A stretch of 64,000 bases of DNA from Arachis hypogaea (lineage: Eukaryota > Streptophyta > Magnoliopsida > Fabales > Fabaceae): the NCBI RefSeq assembly GCF_003086295.3, contig NC_092051.1:11152810-11216809 (forward strand), written 5' to 3'. Positions within the stretch are counted from its first letter, which is position 1. Each line of letters opens with the position of its first letter. The translations under genes were made by a program, and so were the position numbers. The notes below the pieces were generated by a model, which saw only the letters and a list, made by a program, of their open reading frames with translations, ran no database searches and was not told the DNA's origin. Shown here one piece after another: positions 45,996 through 57,865 of this stretch.

Positions 45996-48975
45996 TCAAA
46001 TTTTGGCTGTTCTAGTGACCTTGTCGAAAATTGGATTCTCTATCAACTCCCGAGCAGAAGGCCGCTTAACTGGATCAGGGTCCATCATGGCCTAAAATAC
46101 ATTAATCACCAAGAAAAAGAAAAACAATGTTAATATACCAAAGCAAGCAAAATATACATCAGGACTACTTAATTTAAATTGGATTACTCAACAATAAACA
46201 TCAAACATTAGTACAAGCAGTACTTATCACAAAAAAATTGCTAATATTTTATAGTTAGAAAAACTTTTGAGACCTTGGTGCAACGGTGCAAGCATCGGCA
46301 GAATTCTTTAGAAATGGATCAAAACTGGACAGATAAAAACTGAAAACAAAATGTTCCTTCAGATTTAAGATGAGGGAATGTACAGAACCTTGAGCAAGTT
46401 TTGGAATTGCAATGAGTGGCCAGGCAAAAGTGGTAGCTTTCCCTCTTTAAGATTAAAAAATTGGCATCCTGATTCTGGCAAAGGCAATCGCCGAATGAAC
46501 TCATACACAGAAGCTCCCAAAGAAAAGATATCAACTTTGTCAAGGTGATCATAATTATCATTGAGGATTTCCTGAGGCATATAACGTGCATCTCCCTCCT
46601 CAACCAGGAGGCTATTGTCAAGGAGAGTTGCACATCCAAAATCACCAAGTTTATATACACCATTTTTGACATAAATATTATCAGGCTTGACATCTAAATG
46701 AGCTATTCCCTTCTCGTGTATAAACCGCAGTGCATTGGCAATCTATCCAAAGATGCATAGGAATTAAGAGAAATATGGATTTGATATAAACATATGGAGC
46801 AACGAATAAAAACAAAGTGAACTTTAAGGTCACCAAAAGAAAATTCACCTGATATAGAGCCTCTAACACTTGTCCTTCTGTAAGTGATGAAGAGCATTTG
46901 TTTATGGATAAGCTGTGATCACAAAGCTCCATCTGAATATACAGCTGTTCATTTTCAAACCATGAAGAGTAGTATCCCACTATGTTTGCATGAGAACCTG
47001 CAGAGGAACGATGGAAAATAAGATTCAGAAGAACATAGTATAAAAGCCATTATATAAAACAAGAGTTAAAAATGTAATATATACAGACCTAATGCAGCCA
47101 ATGCTTGAACTTCCATCAAAGCTTTTCTCCTGCATTGTGAAAAAATCAGTGTGCAAGTGACTAAAATCCTATCAAAGAACCACCCAGAAGCGTAAAGATT
47201 CTACCTTTCTGTTTCCAGTCGTAACTGTCTGGCACTGCGTTTCACAGCATAAAGGCACCCATCTATTCGTTTTAATACTTTGAAAACACTACTAAAGTGC
47301 CCTCTACCAATTTGCTGAAAAAAGAAAAGTTAAAAATATAATCACCTACGTTGAAGGGCAACAAACATTGGAACATAATACCAATCCAAAACAACCTATG
47401 ATAGTTACAAATTAAGTTAAACATAATGGTATACCTCAATCTCATGAAAATCAGTGCGATAGCGTGAAAGACCATCATCACCAGTTATTCCAGGGAAGAG
47501 ACCTGCAATTATAACATTATGCAGTTAAAAAAATTAGAATGGGTGTGATTAAAAGCCTCATCTGTACAATAATGTGTTTTGCAACAACTCTACAGAAATA
47601 ACGTAAAATTACCAGTGAATGAACTGACCCAAACTATACCTGCACATTTTATCCTTTGGTTTCCAAAGGGGTCTGTCTCCTTTTGTGAAACATCTTTCAA
47701 ATATGGATTCTGGATGCAGGGAGGAGGCATAACCCTGCAGCGCAATGCAACTGCAGAATGTGACACATAATTTTGGGCCTTTGGTTTATCAGCTGCTACT
47801 GTTTTCTCAGCAGCTACTTCCTCCCCAACAGAGTCCTTTCCAAGTTCAACAACTTGTTGATGGTCACCAGAAAAGTTTGGGCTGAGAGGATTAACTGAGA
47901 TAGCATCTATGACGAAGAGACACATCAACCAAAATAGTTACTAAACTTGGGTGATCGACAAACATGAAGCAAATAGAATAATCATTTCAATGGTAAGTAA
48001 CTATGCTTATGTTATATGTATGAAAATGGCACTTAAAACTTTAATCTCAATGAAATGTCCACTTTCCATCCTAATTCCATAAATTTGAAAGAAAAATAAC
48101 GACTATTACAGAGTTTCCAATACTGAAACTACTTGGATCACATTTATATCCGTTCCAACGAAAAAAGCATAGACAATTACACACACACGTGTCGCATAAC
48201 ATAAGCAATTAATATGAGTAATGCGAGCTATCTATGGATGACTGCAGTTCATATCACAGCACTACTAATTAATAATCTCCACACAATGATCATAGAACTA
48301 CAAATTCAAAGTTTCAAACATGCAATGGACTCAACGTGATTATATTGAAGGAAAAGCATGGTAAAATAGTCTTACCCAATCGGCACCTCTTGCTTTTTGT
48401 AGTGTTGAGCTTCTCCGGTGATTTAGGGCAAGGGGTATTTTCCTGCAGACCACAAACGACAAAAAAAAAAGGTTTCATTTTTCAGTTATATTTGAAAGCT
48501 AAATCTAAACCAATAATCAATCATCATCATTACCATATTGAAATCCAAGCCGTTGAAATTCTGATTATCCGGCGTAATATAATCCGGAGTGCTGCCTCCA
48601 CAAAACAAAATAACAAAGAAAAGAGTTGTTTGATAGCGAAAAATGGAAACCGATATAACCGAAAAGGGAGAAACGTTTCGGAGGAGCTCACCAAAAGAAG
48701 TCCTGGCTAAGAATACAGTCTCTGTCGTCGGAGGCGTTGTTGTTATCGTTGACCGCGGGAGGGTTTGGGCGGTGAGATTCAGCATCTAGAAGGCTCTGGA
48801 AGCGGGAAGAAGGAGCGGAAGCAGAAGAAGAAGATGGAGGATGAAGGAGTGGAAAGAGAGAAACTTGACCTAGCTGAAGCTGAAGGTGGGAAGTGGTTGA
48901 AAGAGTACCCTTCTTCATCGTGAACTTGCTCCTCTCCTTCTTCCCAATCCTCTGGCTTTTCCTCTTCGTCATCAT
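45996..48975 (-). CDS. WEE1: WEE1 protein kinase (CDK inhibitory kinase)
   Basis: Nuclear kinase that phosphorylates the inhibitory Tyr of CDKA and, in plants, enforces the S-phase/DNA-damage checkpoint. Ten exons: 48975-48692, 48591-48534, 48442-48376, 47906-47640, 47502-47435, 47314-47205, 47129-47089, 46997-46849, 46742-46389, 46091-45996. All are GT-AG with matching phases; they give 497 residues against about 500 in Arabidopsis. The N-terminal plant motif DFFCTPDYITPD spans the first splice. Kinase domain from about residue 249: glycine loop GRGHFSSVF, catalytic Lys 273 (YAVKRS), MELCDHSL, catalytic loop HLDVKPDN with Asp 365, GDFG with Asp 382, and the WEE1-specific activation segment EEGDARYMPQEIL. 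C-terminus PSARELIENPIF. Looks fully functional. The start chosen is the first of two adjacent ATGs; the shadow frame reading DDDEEEKP is not coding. Confidence 0.95.
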
Positions 48976-49117
48976 CCACCAAAACCCAATGAAATCGAAT
49001 CGAATGAGTTGTGTTGCGATGATCTGATACTGTCAATGTATTAATAAACAATTAATTTTTTTTAATTAGCCATTAAATAAAAAAGTGGAAATTGGAGAAA
49101 AGCCGAGTGTTTTTCAA

Positions 49118-49125
49118 ATTCGCGC
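49118..49125. promoter_or_regulatory. E2F-like site upstream of WEE1
   Basis: ATTCGCGC fits the E2F consensus WTTSSCSS and lies about 143 bases upstream of the WEE1 start in an otherwise AT-rich leader. E2F control suits an S-phase kinase; binding is inference. Confidence 0.45.
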
Positions 49126-49794
49126 GGGTTACTTTTTACATTGGCGGTAGGTTGAGGTGTGGGCATGTCCATTTTTGGATTACTGGGGATTCGATCATGG
49201 CCGTTCAGTTGCTTTCATTTGGGGCATTTGGATTTGTTGGACGGCAGGATCGGGGTTGTGGTGGGAGGGTTGCGTCGTTTAGAGTGCACACGTTGTGCTG
49301 CGTGCTGAGTAAGCTGCTGCATCCTCTTTCTGTGGGACCGGCGAGGTGACTGAGTGAACTGAGAGAAGTGGTGGTGGGTGGTGAGTGGTGAGTAGTGCGT
49401 GATAACAGTGCTTTTATTGGAAAATGAGTGAGCACTGCGCATATGCCCTGTGGCAGCTCCCATTTTTGGTTTGGGAACATCTGTTTTTTATATTTTAAAT
49501 TAAATAATATATATCAAATAATTTTAGAATAATATAAAATTTTCTAAACATAGTTTATAATAGGAGTCAAGTACTTTTTTCCATTTTTAAGGTGTTGGGT
49601 TAAAATTAAAATTATTTTTTATTTTTTATTAATATTATTCTCAGCGTTATTATAAAATCATCATTTTCTTAATTTTTTAAGTAAAATATCCTTCATTATC
49701 ATCGTTTATCCACCACCTTCTTTGTTTCACTGTTCATCTCATCTTTACCATTTATACTACCACCTACATTACCATAGCTTCATCTGCTGTTGCA

Positions 49795-50105
49795 GCTAGT
49801 TCATCAGAAGGAGAGAAAGAGAAGTGATGCAAACAAAGAAAGGGACTGCTGTTATTGGGTCGTTGCTGTCACTCAGTCGCCATTGTCACTAGATTGTCGC
49901 TGGTTCATCAGAGAGAGAACAGATGCGAACAGAAGGAAAGAGGGGTTGCTGTTGTAGGGCTGCGACTACTGCTAGGTCGTCGTTGGTTCATCGGAGAGGG
50001 GGGAGAGATAAAGAGAAGCGATGTGAATAGAAGGAGGGATGGGATGCTGCTACAGGGTCGCCACTGTTATCACTTGGTCATCGCTGCTGCCGCTGGTATA
50101 TCGAG

Positions 50106-50106
<1 letters not shown>
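49795..50106. repeat. degenerate minisatellite, unit ~100 bp
   Basis: About three units share GGTTCATCRGAGAG, then GCGAACAGAAGGAAAGAGG-like and GGGTCGYYACTGTYAC, then GGTCGTCGCTGG-like words. Confidence 0.65.
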
Positions 50107-50181
<75 letters not shown>

Positions 50182-50205
50182 GAGAGGAGAGGAGAGGAGA
50201 GGGAG
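50107..50205. repeat. (GA)n microsatellite with GGAGA tail
   Basis: About 34 AG units, then GGAGA pentamers. Confidence 0.9.
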
Positions 50206-50467
50206 AGGTTGTTGTTGCTGGGTCACCGCTGCGCCTTTTCTCGCTAGTGACGTCTTCTTCTTCTCGCCGGCAATGTATATGGTAGTGGAAGTGGTGGGGA
50301 GAGATAATGATGGAGAGTATTTTGATCCAAGAATTAAGGAAATTATGATTTTAATAATGTTTTGTAACATTGAGGATGATATTAATAAAAAAATCGGGGG
50401 CGATTTTGATTTTTACTCAAAAAGTTAGAGATGAAAAAAGTACTTAACCCTTTTCGAGGAAAAGATC

Positions 50468-50725
50468 ATGTGGGCTAGAGTTCCTATGAATTTCAAAAGC
50501 CCCGACATAGACCTCCATGATGGCACAACCAACCCAAGACATCATCTCAACAATTTCAAAAGTCGGATGTACCTGGTCGACGTGTCTGATGCAACTCGTT
50601 GTAAGGCTTTTCTGACAACTTTAACCAAAACAGCGATGAAGTGGTCTCAGCTAATTTTTAAACACAAGGTTGCAAAAGAGAGCACTCAACTCTCAGTAAG
50701 TTCCCAAGACTCAAGTATCGTTTGA
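50468..50725 (+). pseudogene. retrotransposon gag fragment
   Basis: An 85-codon frame reading VPMNFKSPDIDLHDGTTNPR, then HHLNNFKSRMYLVDVSDATR and CKAFLTTLTKTAMKW, a typical start of the Ty3/gypsy gag homology region. It is cut after that point and no other domain follows in frame. Confidence 0.6.
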
Positions 50726-50859
50726 TTTTTTCAGAACTAGCTCAAGCTTATCTCAAAAAGGACAAGATTCAGGCGCGTACGGAATAAAATTAGAAAGATA
50801 CTCGAATCGTTTAAGAAGAACTCTGGGATAGAATTTCAATACATGTTACAAAAGAAAGG

Positions 50860-52397
50860 CTAGATTGAGTCGCGAAGATTTGTTGGCACACACTCTTTCT
50901 CAGATAAAACTTCTTGCCATCGTCTTTCTTTTCTACTAACATAACTGGTACTTACCACAGGGAAACACTTGGCCAAACAGATTTCTCTTCTAGTACTCTC
51001 CTTTAACAAAATCCTAAGTTCTGCCGATTCTAATGGTGTTAACTTATACGATGCAATCAAAACTGGTCCATCTCTCGGCACTAAGTTTATTACAAGTTTC
51101 ATCTCTTCTTGTGGTAGAAATTCTGGTACATCCTCAGGGAATACTTCAAGAAACTCTCTCGTATTCGGAATTCGATCAAAACGTTGCTCTCCACCTAACT
51201 AATTAGCAATTAAAAGATAAACCCTTGTCATTGCTCAGTCATTGCTCTCCAATACATTTCACCATACTGAATTCGAATAAAATTCCATGTAATTATCAGC
51301 ACTTTTGATCCCTTAGATGTAACTCAAACTGAACGCTCGAAATAGTTCTACCTGCTTTCGCTGCGTCACTCTAATTATTATCCTTCAAGAACCTAGCTAC
51401 TCCTCTATATTCACCAAATATCGCTCTACCTCAATAACTGGAAGTCATCGGTCGATCATACATTTGGAAATCATGGTTTTCACAACTTAGTCATACATTA
51501 CAAATGAATGCTACATACCATTATTATCCAAGACGGTTAAAAATTCAGCTACTAGTTCACAATTACCTCGGGTCTAAGAATCAGATTTAGCTGTATCTCG
51601 GCTTTTTCTGTATGGACAATCCCAAGACATATGCCCTAGTTTCCCACACTTATAACATTCGCCTAGCCCGACCCTGCATGGTCTGTCCGGATGATACCTT
51701 CTGCTTCTCAAGCAAGTGAAATCATCTAACTGAGTACCAGTATACTTTTCTGCACCATGCTCCCAACAGTTTTTGTTCCTTCGGTCATTGTTCTGGTGCT
51801 AAGGACGTGAAGCGACATAACTATCTCTTTTAAAACTCTGACTCCTTTGTGTAATCTTCTTCTCTTTCTCCCTTTTGTAGAATTTTTGGCGGTCACTCAT
51901 TGTCACCACAGTCCTTCTCGAGCATTCTCCTGTTACTCGACTCTTGTTTACCAATTCCGGAAGGCTCCTCATTTTCGTTTGTACCACATCACTCGGAACA
52001 TTATCTCTACTACCATGTTCATTATCACCATTATCACCATCTCTAGCTTGTTGTCCCATCCTTTCCATCACTCGGTTCGCCATGATAGTGGTAGCAGCCA
52101 CGTCCTCCATTGCAGTTACGAAGTTAGTCAAACTACCTACCGGCACAGTTCCCTTATTAACTCTTTGACCTTTCCTTCGACCACGTCTGCGCCCACAAGA
52201 CATCATTTGGTACCAAACAAGTGATATCAAGGTGATCAGTCTCAACATCTCAAGTCTATTACTTCAAAGTCCCAAATGCATGCTCGTAAACTTTATGCTA
52301 TGTTTATCAGTTAGATATCCTAAATAGCACATAAACACGACTCAGGGTATGCTCAGAAGCATAGTCAGTCCGTCTCCCAGGTTCTATAGGAATGAAC
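50860..52397 (-). pseudogene. degenerate Ty3/gypsy gag-pol remnant
   Basis: Minus strand, 5' to 3'. A leader and an Arg-rich gag N-terminus (CGRRRGRRKGQR, TNFVTAMEDVAATT; 52248-51799) are followed by a gag middle reduced by deletion (LVNKSRVTGECSRR). Then come a zinc knuckle CYKCGKLGHMSWDCP (about 51630), a broken protease region with many stops, and the start of reverse transcriptase (FLEVFPEDVPEF, PLESAELRILL; about 51170-50990). The gag start parallels that of the intact element at 62791. No long open frame remains. Confidence 0.7.
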
Positions 52398-52410
52398 TGC
52401 TCTGATACCA
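52398..52410 (-). other. primer binding site of the degenerate element
   Basis: TGGTATCAGAGCA on the minus strand, the initiator-Met tRNA complement, three bases from the LTR end TGTTACA. Confidence 0.75.
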
Positions 52411-52413
52411 TAA

Positions 52414-53266
<853 letters not shown>

Positions 53267-54925
53267 TGCACGAAATTGTGATCATCAACAATGGTGCCAA
53301 AGGACTTGGAGCTCTCAAACGTGAATCACACTTTGTCACAATTCCGCACAACTAACCAGCAAGTGCACTGGGTCATCCAAGTAATACCTTACGTGAGTAA
53401 GGGTCGATCCCACGGAGATTGTCGGCTTGAAGCAAGCTATGGTCATCTTGTAAATCTCAGTCAGGCGGATTCAAATGGTTATGGAGGATTGATAATTAAA
53501 AGATGAATAAAACATAAAATAAGGTAAAGATAGAGATACTTATATAATTCATTGGTAGGAATTTCAGATAAGCGTATGAAGATGCTTTGTTCCTCTTGAA
53601 CCTCTGCTTTCCTATTTCCTTCTTCCAATCATTCATACTCATTTCCATGGCAAGCTTTATGTTGGGCATCACCGTTGTCAATGGCTACTTCTCGTCCTCT
53701 CAGTGAAAATGTTCTACGCACGCTGTCACCGCACGGCTAATCATCTGTCGATTCTCGATCATGTTGGAATAGGATCCATTGATCCTTTTGCCTCTGTCAC
53801 ACGCCCAACAATCGCGAGTTTGAAGCTCGTCACAGTCATCCCTTCTCAAATCCTACTCAGAATACCACAGACAAGGTTTAAACGTTCCGGATCTCAGGAA
53901 TGGCCGCCAATAATTCTAGCCTATACCACGAAGGTTCCAATCTTAGATTAGAAACCCAAGAGATACACATTCAAGCTTGTTTGCATGTAGAACGGAAGTG
54001 GTTGTCAGTCACGCGCTCATAGGTGAGAATGGTGATGAGTGTCACATAATCATCACATTCATCATGTTCTTGGGTGCGAATGAATATCTTGGAGAAGAAA
54101 TAGACTTGAGTTGAATAGAAAAACAATAGTACTTGTATTAATTCATGAAGAACAGTAGAGCTCCACACCTTAATCTATGGTGTGTAGAAACTCCACCGTT
54201 GAAAATACATAAGAACAAAAGGTCTAGGCATGGCCGAATGGCCAGCCTCCCAAAGAGGGTTCAATCATCAAAACATGATTCCAAGATTATCAAAAGATGA
54301 AAATACAATAGCAAAAGGTCCTATTTATAGAAAACTAGTAGCCTAGGGTTGCAGAAATAGGTAATTAATGCAGAAATCTTCTTTCGGACCCACTTGGTGT
54401 GTGCTTGGGCTGAGCATTGAAGCTTTCATATGTAGAGACTTTTCTTGGAGTTAAACGCCAGCTTTTGTGCCAGTTTGGGCGTTTAACTCCAGCTTTTGTG
54501 CCAGTTCTGGCGTTAAACGCCAAAATTCTTGAACTAACTTGGAACGCCTGTTTGGGCCATCAAATATTGGATAAAGTATGGACTATTATATATTTCTGGA
54601 AAGCCCAAGATGTCTACTTTCCAACGCAATTGAGAGCGTGCCAATTGGGCTTCTGTAGCTCCAGAAAATCCACTTCGAGTGCAGGGAGGTCAGAATCCAA
54701 CAGTATCTGCAGTCCTTTTTCAGCCTCTGAATCAGATTGTTGCTCAGGTCCCTCAATTTCAGCCAGAAAATATCTGAAATCACAGAAAAATACACAAACT
54801 CATAGTAAAGTCCAGAAAAGTGATTTTTAAATAAGAACTAATAAAAACATAATAAAAACTAACTAAAACATACTAAAAACATACTAAAAATAATGTCAAA
54901 AAGCGTATAAATTATCCGCTCATCA
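53267..54925 (-). mobile_element. 1.66-kb LTR (3' LTR of minus-strand retroelement)
   Basis: On the minus strand it begins TGATGAGCGGATAATTTATA at 54925 and ends CACAATTTCGTGCA at 53267, so it has TG...CA ends. The start string is one I recall from peanut LTRs. It carries TTAAACGCCA palindromes near 54445-54525, also found inside the element. It adjoins the internal region downstream of the ORF at 55997. Confidence 0.65.
54445..54525. repeat. TGGCGTTTAACGCCA-type palindromes within LTR
   Basis: Variants of an inverted word (TTCTGGCGTTAAACGCCAAA; GTTAAACGCCAGC; GGGCGTTTAACTCC) alternate with TTTTGTGCCAG spacers. Confidence 0.7.
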
Positions 54926-55996
54926 CAACACCAAACTTAAATTGTTGCTTGTCCCCAAGCAACTGAAAATCATATAGGATAAAAAGAATAGAATATACAA
55001 TGAATTCCAAAAACATCTATGAAGATCAGTATTAATTAGATGAGCGGGGCTTTTAGCTTTTTGCTTCTGAACAGTTTTGGCATCTCACTTTATTCTTTGA
55101 AGTTTAGAATGATTGGCATCTATAAGAACTCAAAATTCAGATAGTGTTATTGATTCTCCTAGTTAAGTATGTTGATTCTTGAACACAGCTACTTTATGAG
55201 TCTTGGCCGTGACCCTAAGCATTTTGTTTTCCAGTATTACCACCGGATACATAAATGCCACAGACACATGACTGGGTGAACCTTTTCAGATTGTGACTCA
55301 GCTTTGCTAAAGTCTCCAGTGAGAGGTGTCCAGGGCTCTTAAGCATACTCTTTTTACTTTGGACCACGACTTTAACTGCTCAGTCTCAAGTTTTCACTTG
55401 ACACCTTCACGCCACAAGCACATGGTTAGGGACAGCTTGGTTTAGCCGCTTAGGCCAGAATTTTATTCCTGTGGGCCCTCCTATCCACTGATGCTCAAAG
55501 CCTTGGATCCTTTTTATTTTACCATTGCCTTTTGGTTTAAAGGGCTATTGGCTTTTTCTGCTTGCTTTTTTTTTCTGCAAGCTTTTCACTGCTTTTTCTT
55601 GCTTCAAGAATCAATTTTATGATTTTTCAGATTATCAAATAACATTTCTCCTTTTCCATCATTCTTTCAAGAGCCAACAATTTTAACATTCATGAATCGA
55701 CAATATAAAAAATATGCACCGTTCAAGCATTCATTCAGAAAGACAAAAGTATTGCCACCACATCAGAATAATTAAACTGTTTTAAAATTTGAAATTCATG
55801 CACTTCTTTTCCTTTTCAATTAAAAACATTTTTCATTTAAGAAAGGTGATGGAGTCATAGGACATTCATAACTTTAAGACATAGACACTAAGATACTAAT
55901 GATCATGTAATAAAGACACAAACATAGATAAACATAAGCATAGAAATTCGAAAAACAGGAAAATAAAGAGCAAGGAAATTAAAGAACGGGTCCACC
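54926..55996 (-). other. retroelement 3' non-coding region
   Basis: No coding frame. AATTTAAGTTTGGTGTTG precedes the LTR start on the minus strand and occupies the polypurine-tract position, though it is only partly purine. Confidence 0.4.
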
Positions 55997-57148
55997 TTAG
56001 TGATGGCGGCTTGTTCTTCCTCTTGAAGATCTTATGGAGTGCTTGAGCTCCTCAATGTCTCTTCCTTGCCTTTGTTGCTCCTCTCTCATGACTCTTTGGT
56101 CTTCTCTAATTTCATGGAGGAGGATTGAATGCTCTTGGTGCTTCACCCTTAGTTGTCCCATATTGGAACTCAATTCACCTAGGGAGGTGTTGATTTGCTC
56201 CCAATAGTTTTGTGGAGAAAAATGCATACCTTGAGGCATCTCAGGGATTTCATGATGAGGAATTTCTTCATGCTCTTGTCCATGAGTGGGATCTCTTGTT
56301 TGCTCCATCCTTTTCTTAGTGATAGGCTTGTCCTCATCTATGAGGATGTCTCCTTCTATGTCAATTCCAACTGAATTGCAGAGGTGACAAATGAGGTGAG
56401 GGAAGGCTAACCTTGCCAAAGTAGAAGACTTATCCGCCACCTTGTAGAGTTCTTGGGATATAACCTCATGAACTTCTACTTCCTCTCCAATCATGATGCT
56501 ATGGATCATGATGGCTCGGTCTATAGTAACTTCAGACCGGTTGCTAGTGGAAATGATTGAGCGTTGGATGAACTCCAACCATCCCCTAGCCACAGGCTTG
56601 AGGTCATGCCTTCTTAGTTGAACCGGCTTCCCTCTTGCATCTCTTTTCCATTGGGCACCCTCTTTACAGATGTCCATGAAGACTTGGTCCAACCTTTGAT
56701 CAAAGTTGACCCTTCTAGTGTATGGGTGTGCATCTCCTTGCATCATAGGCAAGTTGAATGCCAACCTTATATTTTCCGGACTAAAGTCTAAGTATTTTCT
56801 TCGGACCATTGTAAGCCAATTCTTAGGGTCCGGGTTCACACTTTGATCATGGTTCTTGGTGATCCATGCATTGGCATAGAACTCTTGAACCATTAAGATC
56901 CCGACTTGTTGAATGGGGTTGGTGAGAATTTCCCAACCTCTTCTTCATATCTCATGTCGGATCTCCGGATATTCACCCTTTTTGAGTTTGAAAGGGACCT
57001 CGGGGATCACCTTCTTCTTGGCCACAACTTCATAGAAGTGGTCTTGGTGCACCCTTGAGATAAATCTATCCATCTCCCATGACTCGGAGGTGGAAGCTTT
57101 TGCCTTCCATTTTCTCTTTCTAGAGGTTTCTCTGGCCTTAGGTGCCAT
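55997..57148 (-). pseudogene. retroelement ORF with 'putative plant transposon protein' domain, one stop
   Basis: Reads MAPKARETSRKRKWKAK, then continues through an in-frame TGA at 56945-56947 into RRGWEILTNPIQQVGILMVQ and WLTMVRRKYLDFSPENIRLA. Then come PYTRRVNFDQRLDQVFMDI, LKPVARGWLEFIQRSI and LARLAFPHLICHLCNSVGI. This is the domain known from plant retroelement-associated proteins (PF20167-like), followed by a charged coiled-coil-like tail (REDQRVMREEQQRQGRDIEE). About 383 codons in all. It lies downstream of gag-protease, where an extra 3' ORF sits in some Ty3/gypsy lineages. Function unknown. Confidence 0.65.
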
Positions 57149-57566
57149 AAATGGTTATGGAAAAACAAAAAGCAACGCTTTTACCACACCAAATTTAGAA
57201 GGTTTGCTCATCCTCGAGCAAAAGAAGAAAGAAGAGAGTAGAAGAAGAAGAAATAGAGGAGATTGAGGGGGCTTAGTATTTCAGCCAAGGGGGAGAAGTA
57301 GTGTGTTTGGGAGGGAAAGTGGTTTGAATTTGAATGGTGAGGTAGGTGGGGTTTTATGAAGGATGGATGTGAGTGGTGAAGAGAATGGTGGGATTTGATA
57401 GGTGAGGGATTTTTAGGGAAGAGGTATTGAGGTGATTGGTGAATGGGTGAAGAAGAGAGAGAGAGGTAGGGTAGGTGGGGATCCTGTGGGGTCCACAGAT
57501 CCTGAGGTGTCAAGGATTTCTCATCCCTGCACCAAGTGGCGTGCAAAACTGCCCCTTTCTGCCAAT
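57149..57566. other. non-coding retroelement interior
   Basis: A purine-rich stretch between the 3' ORF start and the palindrome array; no supported gene. Confidence 0.4.
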
Positions 57567-57706
57567 CCTGGCGTTAAACGCCAGGCTGCTGCCCAATTCT
57601 GGCATTTAACGCCAGCTTCTTGCCCATTCCTGGCGTTAAACGCCAGTCTGGGCATTTAACGCCCATTCTGCTACCTTTACTGGCATTTAAACGCCAGTAA
57701 GTTTCT
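57567..57706. repeat. array of TGGCGTTAAACGCCA palindromes
   Basis: Five related inverted words in about 140 bases. The first (57567-57585) is CCTGGCGTTAAACGCCAGG, perfect around a central A. Later ones are CTGGCATTTAACGCCAG-type variants. The same word occurs in the LTR at 54445-54525. Confidence 0.8.
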
Positions 57707-57865
57707 CCTCCAGGGTGTTCTGTTTTTAATATTGTTTTTGTGACTTCACATGATCATCAACCTACAGAAAACATAAAATAACAATGGAGAATAAATAAAA
57801 TTGGGTTGCCTCCCAACAAATGCTTCTTTAATGTCAGTAGCTTGACAGTGGGCTCTCATGGAGCC

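Larger units (their letters stand above)
49563..50452. mobile_element. ~890-bp terminal-inverted-repeat element carrying a minisatellite
   Basis: The left end GAGTCAAGTACTTTTTTCCA and inverted right end GGGTTAAGTACTTTTTTCAT are alignable terminal repeats. Inside are a GC-richer tandem array (49795-50106) and a long GA tract. Open frames through the array are repeat translations, not genes. Confidence 0.5.

Noticed and set aside
48779..49051. 90-codon acidic frame DDDEEEKPEDWEEGEEQ
   Set aside because: Alternative frame of WEE1 exon 1 on the same strand; the WEE1 frame splices correctly to a full kinase.
49855..50428. 130-codon frames with long Arg-Glu repeats
   Set aside because: Translation of the (GA)n tract and minisatellite; all frames through it are open by composition.
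51799..52248. 149-codon frame as an independent gene
   Set aside because: It is the gag start of a decayed gypsy element, with internal deletion and stops after it.
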